Below the pieces are notes generated by a model. It was not told the DNA's origin. It worked only from the letters and a program-made list of their open reading frames with translations, and did not search any database. From positions 1 through 64,000 of the forward strand of contig MGWK01000009.1 in the NCBI GenBank assembly GCA_001800975.1: a stretch of DNA of 64,000 nt. The letters run 5' to 3'. This document shows, piece by piece, positions 17,973 to 27,303 of the stretch (positions are counted from its first letter, which is position 1; each line of letters starts with the position of its first letter). The stretch is from Flavobacteria bacterium RIFCSPLOWO2_12_FULL_35_11. GTDB lineage: Bacteria; Bacteroidota; Bacteroidia; Flavobacteriales; Flavobacteriaceae. The translations under genes and the position numbers were made by a program.

Positions 17973-19532
17973 ATGGCAAATCAAGATAAAGTTAACGAAC
18001 TCATTCAAAAAAGAGTTGAAGCAAGACTGGGAGGCGGTGAAAAACGCATTGAAGCACAACACGCAAAAGGAAAATTAACTGCACGCGAACGAATAGACAT
18101 TCTTTTGGACGAAAAAAGTTTTGAAGAGTTTGACATGTTTGTGACCCACAGAACAAAATCATTCGGACTTGACAAAGAAATATATCTTTCCGACGGCGTT
18201 ATTACAGGCCATGGCACTATTGACGGCAGAATCGTATATGTATTCTCCCAAGATTTCACCGTTTTTGGCGGGTCATTGTCGGAAACTTACGCTTTAAAAA
18301 TTTGCAAGATTATGGATATGGCCATGAAAATTGGCGTTCCAGTGATCGGCTTGAACGACAGTGGCGGCGCCCGTATTCAGGAAGGCGTAAGATCTTTGGC
18401 TGGTTACGCGGAAATTTTCCAAAGAAACATTATGGCTTCCGGCGTAATTCCGCAAATTTCTTCCATTTTAGGTCCTTGCGCCGGTGGCGCTGTGTATTCT
18501 CCGGCACTGACTGATTTTACCATCATGACCGACAAAACAAGTTATATGTTTGTTACTGGACCCAAAGTTGTACAAGCAGTTACAGGAGAGATTGTAAGTG
18601 CCGAAGAATTGGGAGGTGCGCAAATCCATTCCACAAAATCGGGCGTATCGCATTTTCTTGCTGAAAACGATGAAGAAAATCTGTTGCTCATCAGAAAATT
18701 ATTAAGTTACCTTCCTTCAAATAATTTGGAAGACCCACCAAGCGTTAAATGCGATGACCCTGTTGATCGGCTGGAAGATGCCTTAAACGAAATCATTCCT
18801 GAAAATCCCAATCAGCCTTATGATATGATTGATGTGATCACCACCATCACCGACAATGGTGAATTTACGGAAGTTCACAGAAACTATGCCCGAAATATTG
18901 TGGTGGGATTCGCACGGTTCAATGGCCGTTCTGTTGGTATTGTTGCCAATCAGCCTAAATATTATGCAGGTGTTTTAGATTGTGAATCCTCCAGAAAAGC
19001 AGCAAGATTTGTCCGCTTTTGCGATGCCTTCAATATTCCTCTCGTAACTTTGGTTGATGTGCCGGGATTTTTGCCGGGAACCGGACAAGAATATGGCGGA
19101 ATTATTCTTCACGGCGCAAAATTATTGTTTGCTTACGGTGAAGCAACTGTTCCAAAAGTGACCATTACCCTGCGCAAATCGTACGGTGGCGCACACGATG
19201 TGATGAGTTGCAAACAATTGCGGGGCGACTTAAATTATGCCTGGCCAACGGCAGAGATTGCCGTTATGGGCGCCAAAGGCGCTGTAGAAGTACTGGAAGG
19301 ATCCAATATCAATAAAATAGAAGACGCAGATGAAAAACAGCTGTACATTGAGAAGAAAGAGGAAGAGTACACCGTTAAGTTTGCCAACCCTTATGTGGCT
19401 GCTAAATATGGCTTTATTGATGATGTGATTGAGCCAAGAAATACGCGTTTCAGAATTGTGAGGGCTTTGGAATTGCTTGCCAATAAAAAAGTGGTAAATC
19501 CGCCTAAAAAACACTCAAATATTCCACTATAA
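17973..19532 (+). CDS. mmdA: Methylmalonyl-CoA decarboxylase carboxyltransferase subunit (acyl-CoA carboxylase beta family)
   Basis: A 519-residue carboxyltransferase with two crotonase-like halves. Oxyanion-hole glycine motifs are visible as [25 protein letters not shown] and [15 protein letters not shown], and the C-terminal [20 protein letters not shown] is typical of the PccB/MmdA family. The same fold is used by propionyl-CoA carboxylase, but the following genes encode OadG-like, biotin-carrier and OadB-like subunits. This points to the Na+-pumping methylmalonyl-CoA decarboxylase, in which the subunit moves CO2 from methylmalonyl-CoA to biotin. Its stop overlaps the next ATG by one base. 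Confidence 0.87.
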   Translation: MANQDKVNELIQKRVEARLGGGEKRIEAQHAKGKLTARERIDILLDEKSFEEFDMFVTHRTKSFGLDKEIYLSDGVITGHGTIDGRIVYVFSQDFTVFGGSLSETYALKICKIMDMAMKIGVPVIGLNDSGGARIQEGVRSLAGYAEIFQRNIMASGVIPQISSILGPCAGGAVYSPALTDFTIMTDKTSYMFVTGPKVVQAVTGEIVSAEELGGAQIHSTKSGVSHFLAENDEENLLLIRKLLSYLPSNNLEDPPSVKCDDPVDRLEDALNEIIPENPNQPYDMIDVITTITDNGEFTEVHRNYARNIVVGFARFNGRSVGIVANQPKYYAGVLDCESSRKAARFVRFCDAFNIPLVTLVDVPGFLPGTGQEYGGIILHGAKLLFAYGEATVPKVTITLRKSYGGAHDVMSCKQLRGDLNYAWPTAEIAVMGAKGAVEVLEGSNINKIEDADEKQLYIEKKEEEYTVKFANPYVAAKYGFIDDVIEPRNTRFRIVRALELLANKKVVNPPKKHSNIPL

Positions 19533-19891
19533 TGACACCTAAACTATTATACATCGATCAATTAAGCGAAGGATACGTTATTTTGATCACAGGGATGCTC
19601 ATTGTTTTTACCTCATTGCTTGTTTTGACCTTATTATTTAAATATGGCGTACCCGTTTTGCTGTATGTCTATAAAATAGTCACCAAAGGAAGAGATAAAA
19701 AAATTAAGGATATTTCAATCGCGGTAGATGAAGAATTTACGGGAGAAATTGCCGCTGCCATCGCAACGGCCATTCACTTGTATCTGCATGAACAACATGA
19801 TACTGAAAATGCGATATTGACCATTAAACAAGCGCGGAGATTATATTCGCCATGGAGTTCAAAAATATACGGCACACAAAATAGACTTTAA
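19532..19891 (+). CDS. OadG-family small membrane subunit of the Na+ decarboxylase
   Basis: A 119-residue protein with one membrane segment near the N-terminus (about residues 15-45, GYVILITGMLIVFTSLLVLT) and a charged cytoplasmic tail. This is the layout of the gamma/delta subunit (OadG, MmdD) that holds the carboxyltransferase and the membrane beta subunit together. The tail ends RLYSPWSSKIYG, a conserved-looking segment. It is translationally coupled to the carboxyltransferase gene (TAATG overlap). Confidence 0.85.
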   Translation: MTPKLLYIDQLSEGYVILITGMLIVFTSLLVLTLLFKYGVPVLLYVYKIVTKGRDKKIKDISIAVDEEFTGEIAAAIATAIHLYLHEQHDTENAILTIKQARRLYSPWSSKIYGTQNRL

Positions 19892-19956
19892 CTGATTATG
19901 GATTATTTGTTACTCGATTTTTGTCAAATAATCAGCAACAAGAAACAATAAGCACA

Positions 19957-20376
19957 ATGAAAAATTTTAGATTTAGAATACACGAAAATAATTACAACGT
20001 CAAAATTATTTCACACGAAGAAGACATCATAGAATTAGAAGTAAACGGAACTTCTTATTTCGTAAAAATGAAAGAAGGAAATATAAAACCCAAAACGCCA
20101 ACACTGGTATTGTCGAAATCAAGAAAACCTGCAGTGCCCTTACAGTTTAATCCCGGCTCGGTAAAAACTAAAATTTTATCGCCCATCCCGGGCATTATTT
20201 TATCCATTGATGTGAAAGTAGGAGACACTATTAAGATAGGTGACCGATTGTTGGTTCTTGAAGCCATGAAAATGGAAAACAACATTACTTCAGAACAAGC
20301 AGGCACCGTGAGCGCCGTTCATGTTAAAGTTGGGCAACAGGTATTGCAAAGTGAATTAATGATAGAATTGGCATAA
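19957..20376 (+). CDS. Biotin carboxyl carrier subunit of the decarboxylase
   Basis: From the ATG at 19957 the product has 139 residues. A TTG at 19921 would add 12 but is less likely. The N-terminal half is a short beta domain and the C-terminal 70 residues are a biotinyl domain. The biotin attachment lysine is Lys105 in LEAMKMEN, and the mirrored half is ILSPIPGIILSI. A basic, Pro/Lys-rich linker (residues 43-62) joins them. It carries carboxybiotin from the carboxyltransferase to the membrane beta subunit. Confidence 0.9.
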   Translation: MKNFRFRIHENNYNVKIISHEEDIIELEVNGTSYFVKMKEGNIKPKTPTLVLSKSRKPAVPLQFNPGSVKTKILSPIPGIILSIDVKVGDTIKIGDRLLVLEAMKMENNITSEQAGTVSAVHVKVGQQVLQSELMIELA

Positions 20377-20445
20377 AAATTTAACAGTTATTGGGTCTAA
20401 AATTAAACAATCATAAAGCGCCCATAACTCGTAAAAAATAAAAAA

Positions 20446-21765
20446 ATGAAGAAAATACTATTAATATTTGGTGTGCTGTCACTTTTGATTTTTATAAGAC
20501 CAGCCCTCGGTTTAAATACTGCCCAAACAAATCCAGTTTCAAGCACAACCATTGAACAGACTGCCCAGGAAACTAACGGAAGTTTTATTGACAATGCCAT
20601 AGGCGGCGTAAAGCAATTTTATAAATTCACCGGTTTTGCCAATGCCACTCCCGGACATTTAATTATGATTGTAATTGGGATTATTTTTATCTATCTGGGC
20701 ATTAAATTTGATTATGAACCGTTGCTTTTGGTTCCAATCGGTGCCGGTATCATTATTGGAAACATTCCATTTGTTGCGGGAATGCAAACCGGTATTTATG
20801 AAACCGGATCGGTTATGAATTACCTGTATTTTGGCGTGGTAAAAGGTATTTATCCGCCATTAATATTCTTGGGAATCGGTGCTATGACCGATTTTTCGTC
20901 GCTCATTGCCAATCCGAAATTAATGTTGCTGGGCGCTGCGGCACAAATTGGCGTTTTTGCAACATTTATAGGGGCGCTTTACCTTGGATTCAAGCTTCCT
21001 GAGGCCGGAGCAATCGGCATCATTGGCGGCGCTGACGGGCCCACCGCTATTTTCCTTTCCTCAAAATTGGCAAATGGAGTCAATGTGATGGCAGACGGCA
21101 CAGTTGTAAAAAATCTGATTGGCCCAATTGCCATTGCCGCCTATTCCTATATGGCACTAGTACCGGTTATACAACCGCCTTTAATGCGTTTGTTAACTTC
21201 CAAGGAAGAAAGAAAAATTAGAATGAAACCACCCAGAGCGGTTTCTCAAAAAGAGAAAATGATGTTTCCCATTGTGGCATTGATATTAACCACCTTTATT
21301 TCTCCCAGCGCTTTGCCTTTATTGGGAATGCTTTTCTTCGGAAACCTGCTTAAAGAATCGGGAAGAACAGAACGACTTGCAGAAACTGCGCGCACCAAAT
21401 TGATTGACATTGTTACAATTCTTTTAGGCGTAACCGTTGGGGCTTCAACCCAAGCGGATGTTTTTATCACCAAAGATTCCATGATGATATTTGCACTTGG
21501 TGCCATTTCATTTGTGATTGCCACTATGGGCGGTTTGCTCTTTGCCAAATTTATGAACTTATTTCTCAAAGGAGATGAAAGAATCAACCCGCTTATTGGT
21601 GCCGCAGGCGTTTCTGCAGTTCCCGACAGTGCAAGGGTTGCACATATTGAAGGATTAAAATCGGATCCTAACAATTATCTGTTAATGCATGCGATGGCGC
21701 CTAACGTTGCCGGCGTCATTGGCTCTGCGATAGCCGCAGGTATCATCTTAAGTTTTTTAGGATAA
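20446..21765 (+). CDS. mmdB: Na+-translocating decarboxylase beta subunit (OadB/MmdB family)
   Basis: A 439-residue polytopic membrane protein. After an N-terminal segment (MKKILLIFGVLSLLIFIRPA) and a short extracytoplasmic region, about ten hydrophobic segments follow. Family signatures include GGADGPTAIFLSSKLA, where the Asp is the known Na+/proton-coupling residue, and GAAGVSAVPDSARVAHIEG near the end. It decarboxylates carboxybiotin and exports Na+. The N-terminal extension before the first family segment resembles that of other Bacteroidota homologues. Confidence 0.92.
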   Translation: MKKILLIFGVLSLLIFIRPALGLNTAQTNPVSSTTIEQTAQETNGSFIDNAIGGVKQFYKFTGFANATPGHLIMIVIGIIFIYLGIKFDYEPLLLVPIGAGIIIGNIPFVAGMQTGIYETGSVMNYLYFGVVKGIYPPLIFLGIGAMTDFSSLIANPKLMLLGAAAQIGVFATFIGALYLGFKLPEAGAIGIIGGADGPTAIFLSSKLANGVNVMADGTVVKNLIGPIAIAAYSYMALVPVIQPPLMRLLTSKEERKIRMKPPRAVSQKEKMMFPIVALILTTFISPSALPLLGMLFFGNLLKESGRTERLAETARTKLIDIVTILLGVTVGASTQADVFITKDSMMIFALGAISFVIATMGGLLFAKFMNLFLKGDERINPLIGAAGVSAVPDSARVAHIEGLKSDPNNYLLMHAMAPNVAGVIGSAIAAGIILSFLG

Positions 21766-21815
21766 TTCGTTAGTCATTACCATAAAAACAGCAACCTATT
21801 CAAAATTTATATAAA

Positions 21816-23105
21816 ATGAATATACCAAACAAAATGTCAGCCCAAGAAGCTGTAAAACTCATCAAATCTGGAGACAGGGTATTAATTCAGGGAGGTTCTG
21901 CCACACCGCAAGCGTTGATAAAAGCCATGGTTGCCCGTGCCCCCGAGTTAAGAGGCGTTGAAGTTGTGCACTTGCATACCGAAGGAGAATGCGGTTACAC
22001 AGCGCCTGAATTGAGTGAAAGTTTTCATACCCATGCATTTTTCATTGGGGGAAATATTCGGAATATGGTAGGCCTTACGGTCGATTATATTCCTATTTTT
22101 TTAAGCGATATTCCAAGTTTGTTCCGTTTGGGACAAATGAAATTGGATGTGGTATTGGTCAATGTCTCTCCGCCCGACAAACACGGATTTTGTTCCTTAG
22201 GTGTTTCGGTAGATATTGTGATTTCTGCGGTTGAAATGGGAAAAACGGTTATTGCGCAAATAAATCCGCGTATGCCGCGTACCTTTGGAGATGCCCTTGT
22301 TCATATCAGACATTTTGCAGCCTGTGTTGAAGTTGTTGAAGAAATTCAGGAAATGCATTTGGCCCCTCCTTCTGACGCTGAAGCACAAATAGGCAAAAAT
22401 ATTGCAAATATCATTGAGGACGGCGCTACGCTGCAAATGGGTATCGGCGGCATTCCCAATGCTGTGCTCACTTATCTGACAAATCATAAAGATTTGGGAA
22501 TTCACACTGAAATGTTTTCGGAAGGCATCGTTGATTTGGTTGAAAAAGGGATTGTTACCGGCGCGATGAAAAAATTAAATCCTTATAAAATAGTATCCGG
22601 ATTTGCGATGGGCACCCGACGTTTATACGATTTTATGGATGACAATCCCGAAATTGAAATGCTCGATATCACGTATGTAAATGATACCGCCATTATTCGT
22701 CAGAACCCAAAAGTAACCGCAATTAACTCGGCTATAGAAATTGATATTACCGGCCAGGTTTGTGCAGATTCCATTGGATTGCGAATGTTCTCGGGCGTTG
22801 GCGGACAAATGGATTTTATGCGGGGTGCCGCTTTGTCTCACGGGGGCAAGCCAATTATTGCGATGACTTCCACTACCTTAAAAGGCGTTTCAAAAATAGT
22901 TCCGGCGTTAAAAGTTGGCGCTGGTGTGGTTACCACAAGAGCGCATGCCAGATATGTGGTCACCGAATTTGGCGTTGCCGAACTCTTTGGAAAAACCTTG
23001 AGACAACGCTCGCAAGCACTTAGAGATATTGCACACCCAGATTGCAGGGAAGAACTTGACAAAGTTATTTTTGAACGATTCGGAAGCCTTTTAAATCCGA
23101 AATAG
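21816..23105 (+). CDS. Acetyl-CoA hydrolase/transferase family (acyl-CoA:carboxylate CoA-transferase)
   Basis: A 429-residue class I CoA-transferase with two related halves. Recognisable are GDRVLIQGGSATPQALIKA, the glycine-rich MGIGGIPNAV and the C-terminal FSGVGGQMDFMRGAA loop. The likely catalytic glutamate is in HTEMFSEGIVDL. Such enzymes swap CoA between acetate, propionate, butyrate or succinate. As the last gene of the methylmalonyl-CoA module it could turn propionyl-CoA plus succinate into succinyl-CoA plus propionate, closing a cycle; the substrate is inferred. Confidence 0.85.
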   Translation: MNIPNKMSAQEAVKLIKSGDRVLIQGGSATPQALIKAMVARAPELRGVEVVHLHTEGECGYTAPELSESFHTHAFFIGGNIRNMVGLTVDYIPIFLSDIPSLFRLGQMKLDVVLVNVSPPDKHGFCSLGVSVDIVISAVEMGKTVIAQINPRMPRTFGDALVHIRHFAACVEVVEEIQEMHLAPPSDAEAQIGKNIANIIEDGATLQMGIGGIPNAVLTYLTNHKDLGIHTEMFSEGIVDLVEKGIVTGAMKKLNPYKIVSGFAMGTRRLYDFMDDNPEIEMLDITYVNDTAIIRQNPKVTAINSAIEIDITGQVCADSIGLRMFSGVGGQMDFMRGAALSHGGKPIIAMTSTTLKGVSKIVPALKVGAGVVTTRAHARYVVTEFGVAELFGKTLRQRSQALRDIAHPDCREELDKVIFERFGSLLNPK

Positions 23106-23135
23106 TTCCTCATCACCACAAAATACGCTATAAAA

Positions 23136-23162
23136 AAAGCCCCGAAATAGATTCGGGGCTTT
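23136..23162. terminator. Bidirectional terminator between CoA-transferase and nosY
   Basis: AAAGCCCCGAA pairs with TTCGGGGCTTT around a five-base loop, with A run and T run on the two sides. It lies between convergent genes and can serve both. Confidence 0.88.
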
Positions 23163-23165
23163 AAT

Positions 23166-23948
23166 TTAAAAGTCTTTTTTTCGAAGTTTTAAATTCATTC
23201 TTAAAACCGGCAGCAGTACCCACAAAACCAATACGCCCATAGAAATAAACATTCCGAAATTCGTTCCAAAAAATTTACGGAATACCGCACCTGTATAACC
23301 CAACAATGCCGAAATATCCAGTTTCAATAAGATTAAAATCCGCGACAAATCGATTGGATTAAACATCGTTGCGATCAGTGAAAATTTATCCAGCGGATAG
23401 GAATTAAAAACCACCAGCGATATCAGAAAAATCCCGTCGTAAATAACGGCCAAAAACAACCACATTAAAATGGCATACCCAAATCCCTTGATTTTATTTT
23501 CGGTAGAAAGTGCAATATTGTAAGACAGTGCCACAAAAATAAAATTCAGAAAAGTGCCCACCACCAATAACAAACTAAAATTAAAAATAGCGGCAGATTT
23601 AAACAATCCGTACAAAACAAATGGTATTCCCAATCCCAATACCAAACTTAAGGTTAAGGATATTGAAATTCCCAGGTATTGTCCCATAAATATTTTACTT
23701 CGTTTTATGGGCTGCGCCAACAACAATTCGGTAAATTCCTTTGAATTGTAATAGTACATCACCCCAAAAATAGTTCCTATTAAAGGCGTTAACACAATGA
23801 TGATGTTCATTAAAGTGATGACCGCTTTATCCACGTCGTTATTCAGAAATAACAACACAAAACCCAGGATCAAATAAAACAAAAAGTACACATAGCTCCA
23901 ACGGCTGCGCATTAAATCGTAAAAACTGTATTTTAATATTTTAAGCAT
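23166..23948 (-). CDS. nosY: NosY: ABC transporter permease of the nos cluster
   Basis: A 260-residue membrane protein with about six hydrophobic segments, of the ABC-2 permease type. It pairs with the NosF ATPase, whose gene it overlaps by eight bases, and with periplasmic NosD. The NosDFY complex is needed to mature the copper centre of nitrous oxide reductase. It is the last gene of the nos operon and ends three bases after the terminator shared with the CoA-transferase gene. Identity rests on position more than on sequence motifs. Confidence 0.88.
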   Translation of the reverse strand: MLKILKYSFYDLMRSRWSYVYFLFYLILGFVLLFLNNDVDKAVITLMNIIIVLTPLIGTIFGVMYYYNSKEFTELLLAQPIKRSKIFMGQYLGISISLTLSLVLGLGIPFVLYGLFKSAAIFNFSLLLVVGTFLNFIFVALSYNIALSTENKIKGFGYAILMWLFLAVIYDGIFLISLVVFNSYPLDKFSLIATMFNPIDLSRILILLKLDISALLGYTGAVFRKFFGTNFGMFISMGVLVLWVLLPVLRMNLKLRKKDF

Positions 23949-24648
23949 ATTGTTTGGCTATTAAATTGGCAATGGCGTGCTCTAAATTGTCGTTATTCGT
24001 TTGCTTTTTAAGCGCTTCAATGGTTCCTTTGAAATAAATTTTTCCATCGAGCAGAAAAACAATTTCATCGGCAACTTCATCCACAAAACTCATAATATGC
24101 GTAGTGATCAAAATGGTTTTTCCTTTGTCTTTTTCTTTCTGAATAATTTCCTTTAAATGGATAAGCGCAATAGGATCGAGGCCATTTGTGGGTTCATCCA
24201 AAACGATTAAATCGCTGTCGAACATAAATGCCAGCACAATGTTCACTTTTTGCTTTGTTCCGCCCGATAAATTTCCCAACTTTTTGTCCAAAGAACTTTT
24301 CAATCCAAAAAGCTCAATGAGTTCTTCGGTATCGGAATCTTTTGGACGCAGGTTTTTTACCATATTGATGAGCTCAATTACCGTTAAGTTTGGCGGAAAA
24401 TTGGCTATTTGAGGCAAATAATTCAAGTTATTTCTATAAGCCCATTTGTCTAAAACACTTTTTTTATCAAAAATGATATCGCCCTTATTTGGAATGACCA
24501 TTCCCAACAAACATTTAATTAAGGTTGTTTTTCCGGAACCGTTTGGTCCCAATATGGCAAATATTCCCCCTTTACTAATTTCGAGGTCCAAACCGTCCAA
24601 AACGACTAATTTTCCAAATCGTTTGTGTAAATTTTTAAATTCAATCAT
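23941..24648 (-). CDS. nosF: NosF: ABC transporter ATPase of the nos cluster
   Basis: A 235-residue ABC ATPase. Walker A is GPNGSGKT (34-41), Q-loop LNYLPQ (75-80), signature LSGG (127-130), Walker B LIVLDEP (147-153), and the H-loop histidine follows in LITTHIM. It powers the NosDFY complex. It overlaps nosD and nosY by eight bases each, indicating a tightly coupled set. General ABC-2 exporters share these motifs, so the specific role comes from the neighbours. Confidence 0.92.
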   Translation of the reverse strand: MIEFKNLHKRFGKLVVLDGLDLEISKGGIFAILGPNGSGKTTLIKCLLGMVIPNKGDIIFDKKSVLDKWAYRNNLNYLPQIANFPPNLTVIELINMVKNLRPKDSDTEELIELFGLKSSLDKKLGNLSGGTKQKVNIVLAFMFDSDLIVLDEPTNGLDPIALIHLKEIIQKEKDKGKTILITTHIMSFVDEVADEIVFLLDGKIYFKGTIEALKKQTNNDNLEHAIANLIAKQYA

Positions 24649-25873
24649 TTATTCTTTTCATTAGAGGGTTGTTGTCCATTAAATTGTCGGGCGTAAAAAC
24701 CGGTGAAACTTTTTCTGAAAAATTGATGATGTCAACAAACAAACTTCTTAATAAAACCAAGGCTTCCGGCGTTTTATTTACAATATATGAAAAAAGTTTC
24801 ACAGGCCTGTAAGGCACATCGCCAATGCCATTTTTATCCAAATCGTAACCGGTATATTCACTCCAATAATTATTATCAAACTTATTGTCGTTGATGTTGG
24901 AATTGTAGGCCAAATCCAAAGAATTGTTCAAAAAGTCGTTATTTTTAAAAGTGTTGGTATAACAGGCACCCGAAATTTTTACTGCCCAGCCATTTCGTGA
25001 AAAAGTATTGTTTTTATAATTGATTCGGGTGGAGCCTTCCGCATTGATGCCTATGGTATTTTGCTCGAACAAATTGTCGTAAATCTCGGCATCATAAATT
25101 TCTTTTAACAGCAATCCGTAAGAGGCGGATCCCCAATTAAGTCTGAATTTGTTATGGTGCATGGTGGTAAATTTAGAATACATCACCGCAACGCCGGCCC
25201 CATTATTTCTAAACTCATTGTGATGGTACATATTGTTGTTTGAAAACATAAAGTGCAGGCCGTAACGGATATTATTATGGCTGTAATTTTTATAAACGGC
25301 ACTGTTTTTTACAAATTCAAAGTAAATGCCGTCGCGCAAGCCGTACATTTCATTGTTATAAATTTTCATTTCTTCGCCGCTCCAAATATGTATGCCGTTT
25401 CCCGAGCTGGCTTCACCTTTTCGGTTGCTGGTGATTATATTGTTTCTAATAATGCCCCTTTTCGATTTTTCAATCAAAATTCCGAAGAAGACATTTTCAA
25501 AAATGCAATTCTCAATGATGAAATCACTGGCTCTCACTACTTTTATAGCGGAATATTCTATGGTATAGCTCAATCCCACATTCACAATTTTCAAGCCTTT
25601 AATGGTAAAATTACTTGTTTTGAAAATTAAGATGCCGCCCACATTATTTCCGTCGATCACCGCCCCTTTTTCGCCTATAAGGGAAATGGGTTTGTTAATG
25701 ACAATGTTTTGTTCTTTATAGACGCCTTTTTTAATAAGAATTTCGTCGCCGTCATTGGCAATTTTGATGGCTTCTTTAATGGTTTTAATGCCGCAGCTTT
25801 CACAAACCACAATTTGTTTGGCAGAAACCACAAAAGAAATGAAAAAGAAAAATAATCCGATTTTATACTTCAT
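24641..25873 (-). CDS. nosD: NosD: periplasmic copper-delivery beta-helix protein
   Basis: About 410 residues from the ATG at 25873; an upstream ATG at 25909 would place extra residues before the signal peptide. The signal is MKYKIGLFFFFISFVVSA. The body is a right-handed parallel beta-helix made of repeated NosD/PbH1 turns rich in Asn (for example YSHNNIRYGLHFMFSNNN). It receives copper and transfers it to NosZ together with NosFY. Its ATG overlaps the TAA of nosL. Confidence 0.92.
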   Translation of the reverse strand: MKYKIGLFFFFISFVVSAKQIVVCESCGIKTIKEAIKIANDGDEILIKKGVYKEQNIVINKPISLIGEKGAVIDGNNVGGILIFKTSNFTIKGLKIVNVGLSYTIEYSAIKVVRASDFIIENCIFENVFFGILIEKSKRGIIRNNIITSNRKGEASSGNGIHIWSGEEMKIYNNEMYGLRDGIYFEFVKNSAVYKNYSHNNIRYGLHFMFSNNNMYHHNEFRNNGAGVAVMYSKFTTMHHNKFRLNWGSASYGLLLKEIYDAEIYDNLFEQNTIGINAEGSTRINYKNNTFSRNGWAVKISGACYTNTFKNNDFLNNSLDLAYNSNINDNKFDNNYWSEYTGYDLDKNGIGDVPYRPVKLFSYIVNKTPEALVLLRSLFVDIINFSEKVSPVFTPDNLMDNNPLMKRIND

Positions 25874-26319
25874 TATTTGTCGGAAAGTTTTTGTTTTACG
25901 GCTTCCCAAGTGTAAATAGCTCCTTGGTTTTTTTGCTGAAATTCTTCCGCAGTATTTTTTGCTGAAAAGGCAGAAAGATTTGCGCCCATCGGACTTTTTA
26001 TTGCCGGAGTTATTAGATAAGTGGCTTTTTCAGCCTCGGTCATTTCTCCCGGATTCCCGTAATCTGCCACCAATAACAAGGCTATTTTTTCTTCACTGTT
26101 TTGACCTATATAATTGACCATACATTCTATGGCATCAAATTTAAATTGCTTTCCCTTGGCGGTCACAAATTGCGCCGCGTGGGTTTTATCCACAATATTC
26201 ATTTTGCAAAAACTGCATTGGTCTTTACCAAATTCAATGGCTTCGGGCTCCACTTTACAAGAAATTGTAAGCAACAAAACGATGGTCCCAATAATTAGTT
26301 TTAGGAATTTAGTTTTCAT
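25873..26319 (-). CDS. nosL: NosL: Cu(I)-binding lipoprotein
   Basis: A 148-residue lipoprotein (lipobox LTISC) with the NosL copper-binding signature CSFCKMNI around residues 36-43, preceded by FGKDQ. The later motif KFDAIECMVNYI is also typical. NosL is a copper chaperone that supplies NosD. It is followed by nosD with a one-base overlap and preceded by a terminator-like hairpin, which suggests a partly separate promoter. Confidence 0.93.
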   Translation of the reverse strand: MKTKFLKLIIGTIVLLLTISCKVEPEAIEFGKDQCSFCKMNIVDKTHAAQFVTAKGKQFKFDAIECMVNYIGQNSEEKIALLLVADYGNPGEMTEAEKATYLITPAIKSPMGANLSAFSAKNTAEEFQQKNQGAIYTWEAVKQKLSDK

Positions 26320-26370
26320 TATTTTTGATTTTATTAGTTCTCAAATATATGTAAAAAAGATCTTAGTATC

Positions 26371-26398
26371 TGGTAGCTGGTATTTGGTAGCCGGTATT
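26371..26398. repeat. Tandem 14-bp direct repeat
   Basis: TGGTAGCTGGTATT is followed at once by TGGTAGCCGGTATT, one mismatch. It sits in the 225-bp gap upstream of nosL, next to a short palindrome (GCCTTGCGGC). No coding potential or known function. Confidence 0.6.
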
Positions 26399-26492
26399 AT
26401 TTATTTATCATTGCGCTTGCCTTGCGGCAGGTATTCAGAAATAAACTAGCCAATTGCCATTCATAAGTTTGATAAATATGCTGTTTAATATA

Positions 26493-26520
26493 AAACGAGC
26501 ACAGCGTCTATGCTCGCTTT
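26493..26520 (-). terminator. Hairpin between the nos membrane protein gene and nosL
   Basis: CGAGCA pairs with TGCTCG flanked by A and T runs. On the minus strand it lies 25-50 bp after the stop of the 195-residue gene. It may attenuate transcription into nosLDFY. Confidence 0.65.
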
Positions 26521-26544
26521 AATATTAAATAACAATAAAAATAC

Positions 26545-27132
26545 TTATGCTTTTTTTTCTTTTCTACCTACAAAAAACGCTACCAAAGTGAGCATCATTC
26601 CTACAAATAAAAAGTAAGCGCCTGTTCTCGGGTAGGAATGCGCCGTAAAATTAAGTATGTCTTTTGTGCCGAAAAGCGGCGGTTGAAAGCCCATTACGGA
26701 ACCATCGGGATTTTTAAAATTCATGATTGCTTTCGGACTTAAATTATGGCCGTAATCATACTCCCACATATAAAAATCGTACATACCGGCGGTGCCTAAA
26801 ATACACATCAAAACAAACCAGGCCAAAAACAATTTATGGTTGCCCAAAAATCCAATAATTACGCCTAAAACCACCATAATTCCAATGGCTATAGGAAATA
26901 CTTTAAACTCGGGAATGGTATCTGGAATGTATTGCATGCCAACATAGTGGTTCATTAAATTGATATTTTTTATATCAAATTCATGCGTATCCGTGAATTT
27001 ATTTATGTGAATGTCCATTCCTAGCGGAATTGGATATTGTGGCGCTTCAAGTGTTATATTCCATAACGGAAATGCGAATAGCCCAAGTAATAGCAGGGAA
27101 CCCACTATCATTAATATTTTAGATTTTTTCAT
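26545..27132 (-). CDS. Nos-linked membrane protein of unknown function
   Basis: A 195-residue protein with four likely membrane segments (near residues 5-25, 80-98, 103-118 and 170-187). The extracytoplasmic loop between the first two is long and contains HIN, HEFD and MNHYVGMQYIPDT. The loop after the third has YDFYMWEYDYGHN. Met/His residues there could bind copper, but this is speculation. It lies between nosZ and nosL, a position where clade II nos clusters encode a membrane protein often called NosB; I cannot confirm homology. Separate hairpins lie on both sides. Confidence 0.75.
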   Translation of the reverse strand: MKKSKILMIVGSLLLLGLFAFPLWNITLEAPQYPIPLGMDIHINKFTDTHEFDIKNINLMNHYVGMQYIPDTIPEFKVFPIAIGIMVVLGVIIGFLGNHKLFLAWFVLMCILGTAGMYDFYMWEYDYGHNLSPKAIMNFKNPDGSVMGFQPPLFGTKDILNFTAHSYPRTGAYFLFVGMMLTLVAFFVGRKEKKA

Positions 27133-27235
27133 CTGTTTAAATTTTATTTTTTAGCGGTAACAGATGCTGTTCGCTAATAATCATTCCTTTGTGTATCAAA
27201 ATTAGCAATGCTCGTTTCATTGAAGTTTTTTATTA

Positions 27236-27269
27236 AAACGGGCGAGCTGGTTTATTTTCTCGCCCGTTT
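27236..27269 (-). terminator. Terminator after nosZ
   Basis: AAACGGGCGAG pairs with CTCGCCCGTTT, an 11-bp perfect stem with a 12-base loop. It follows nosZ by about 35 bp on the minus strand, and the downstream strand is T/A-rich. Confidence 0.8.
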
Positions 27270-27303
27270 ATTTATTTGTTTGAATACTTTTTAGTAAAAA
27301 AAA

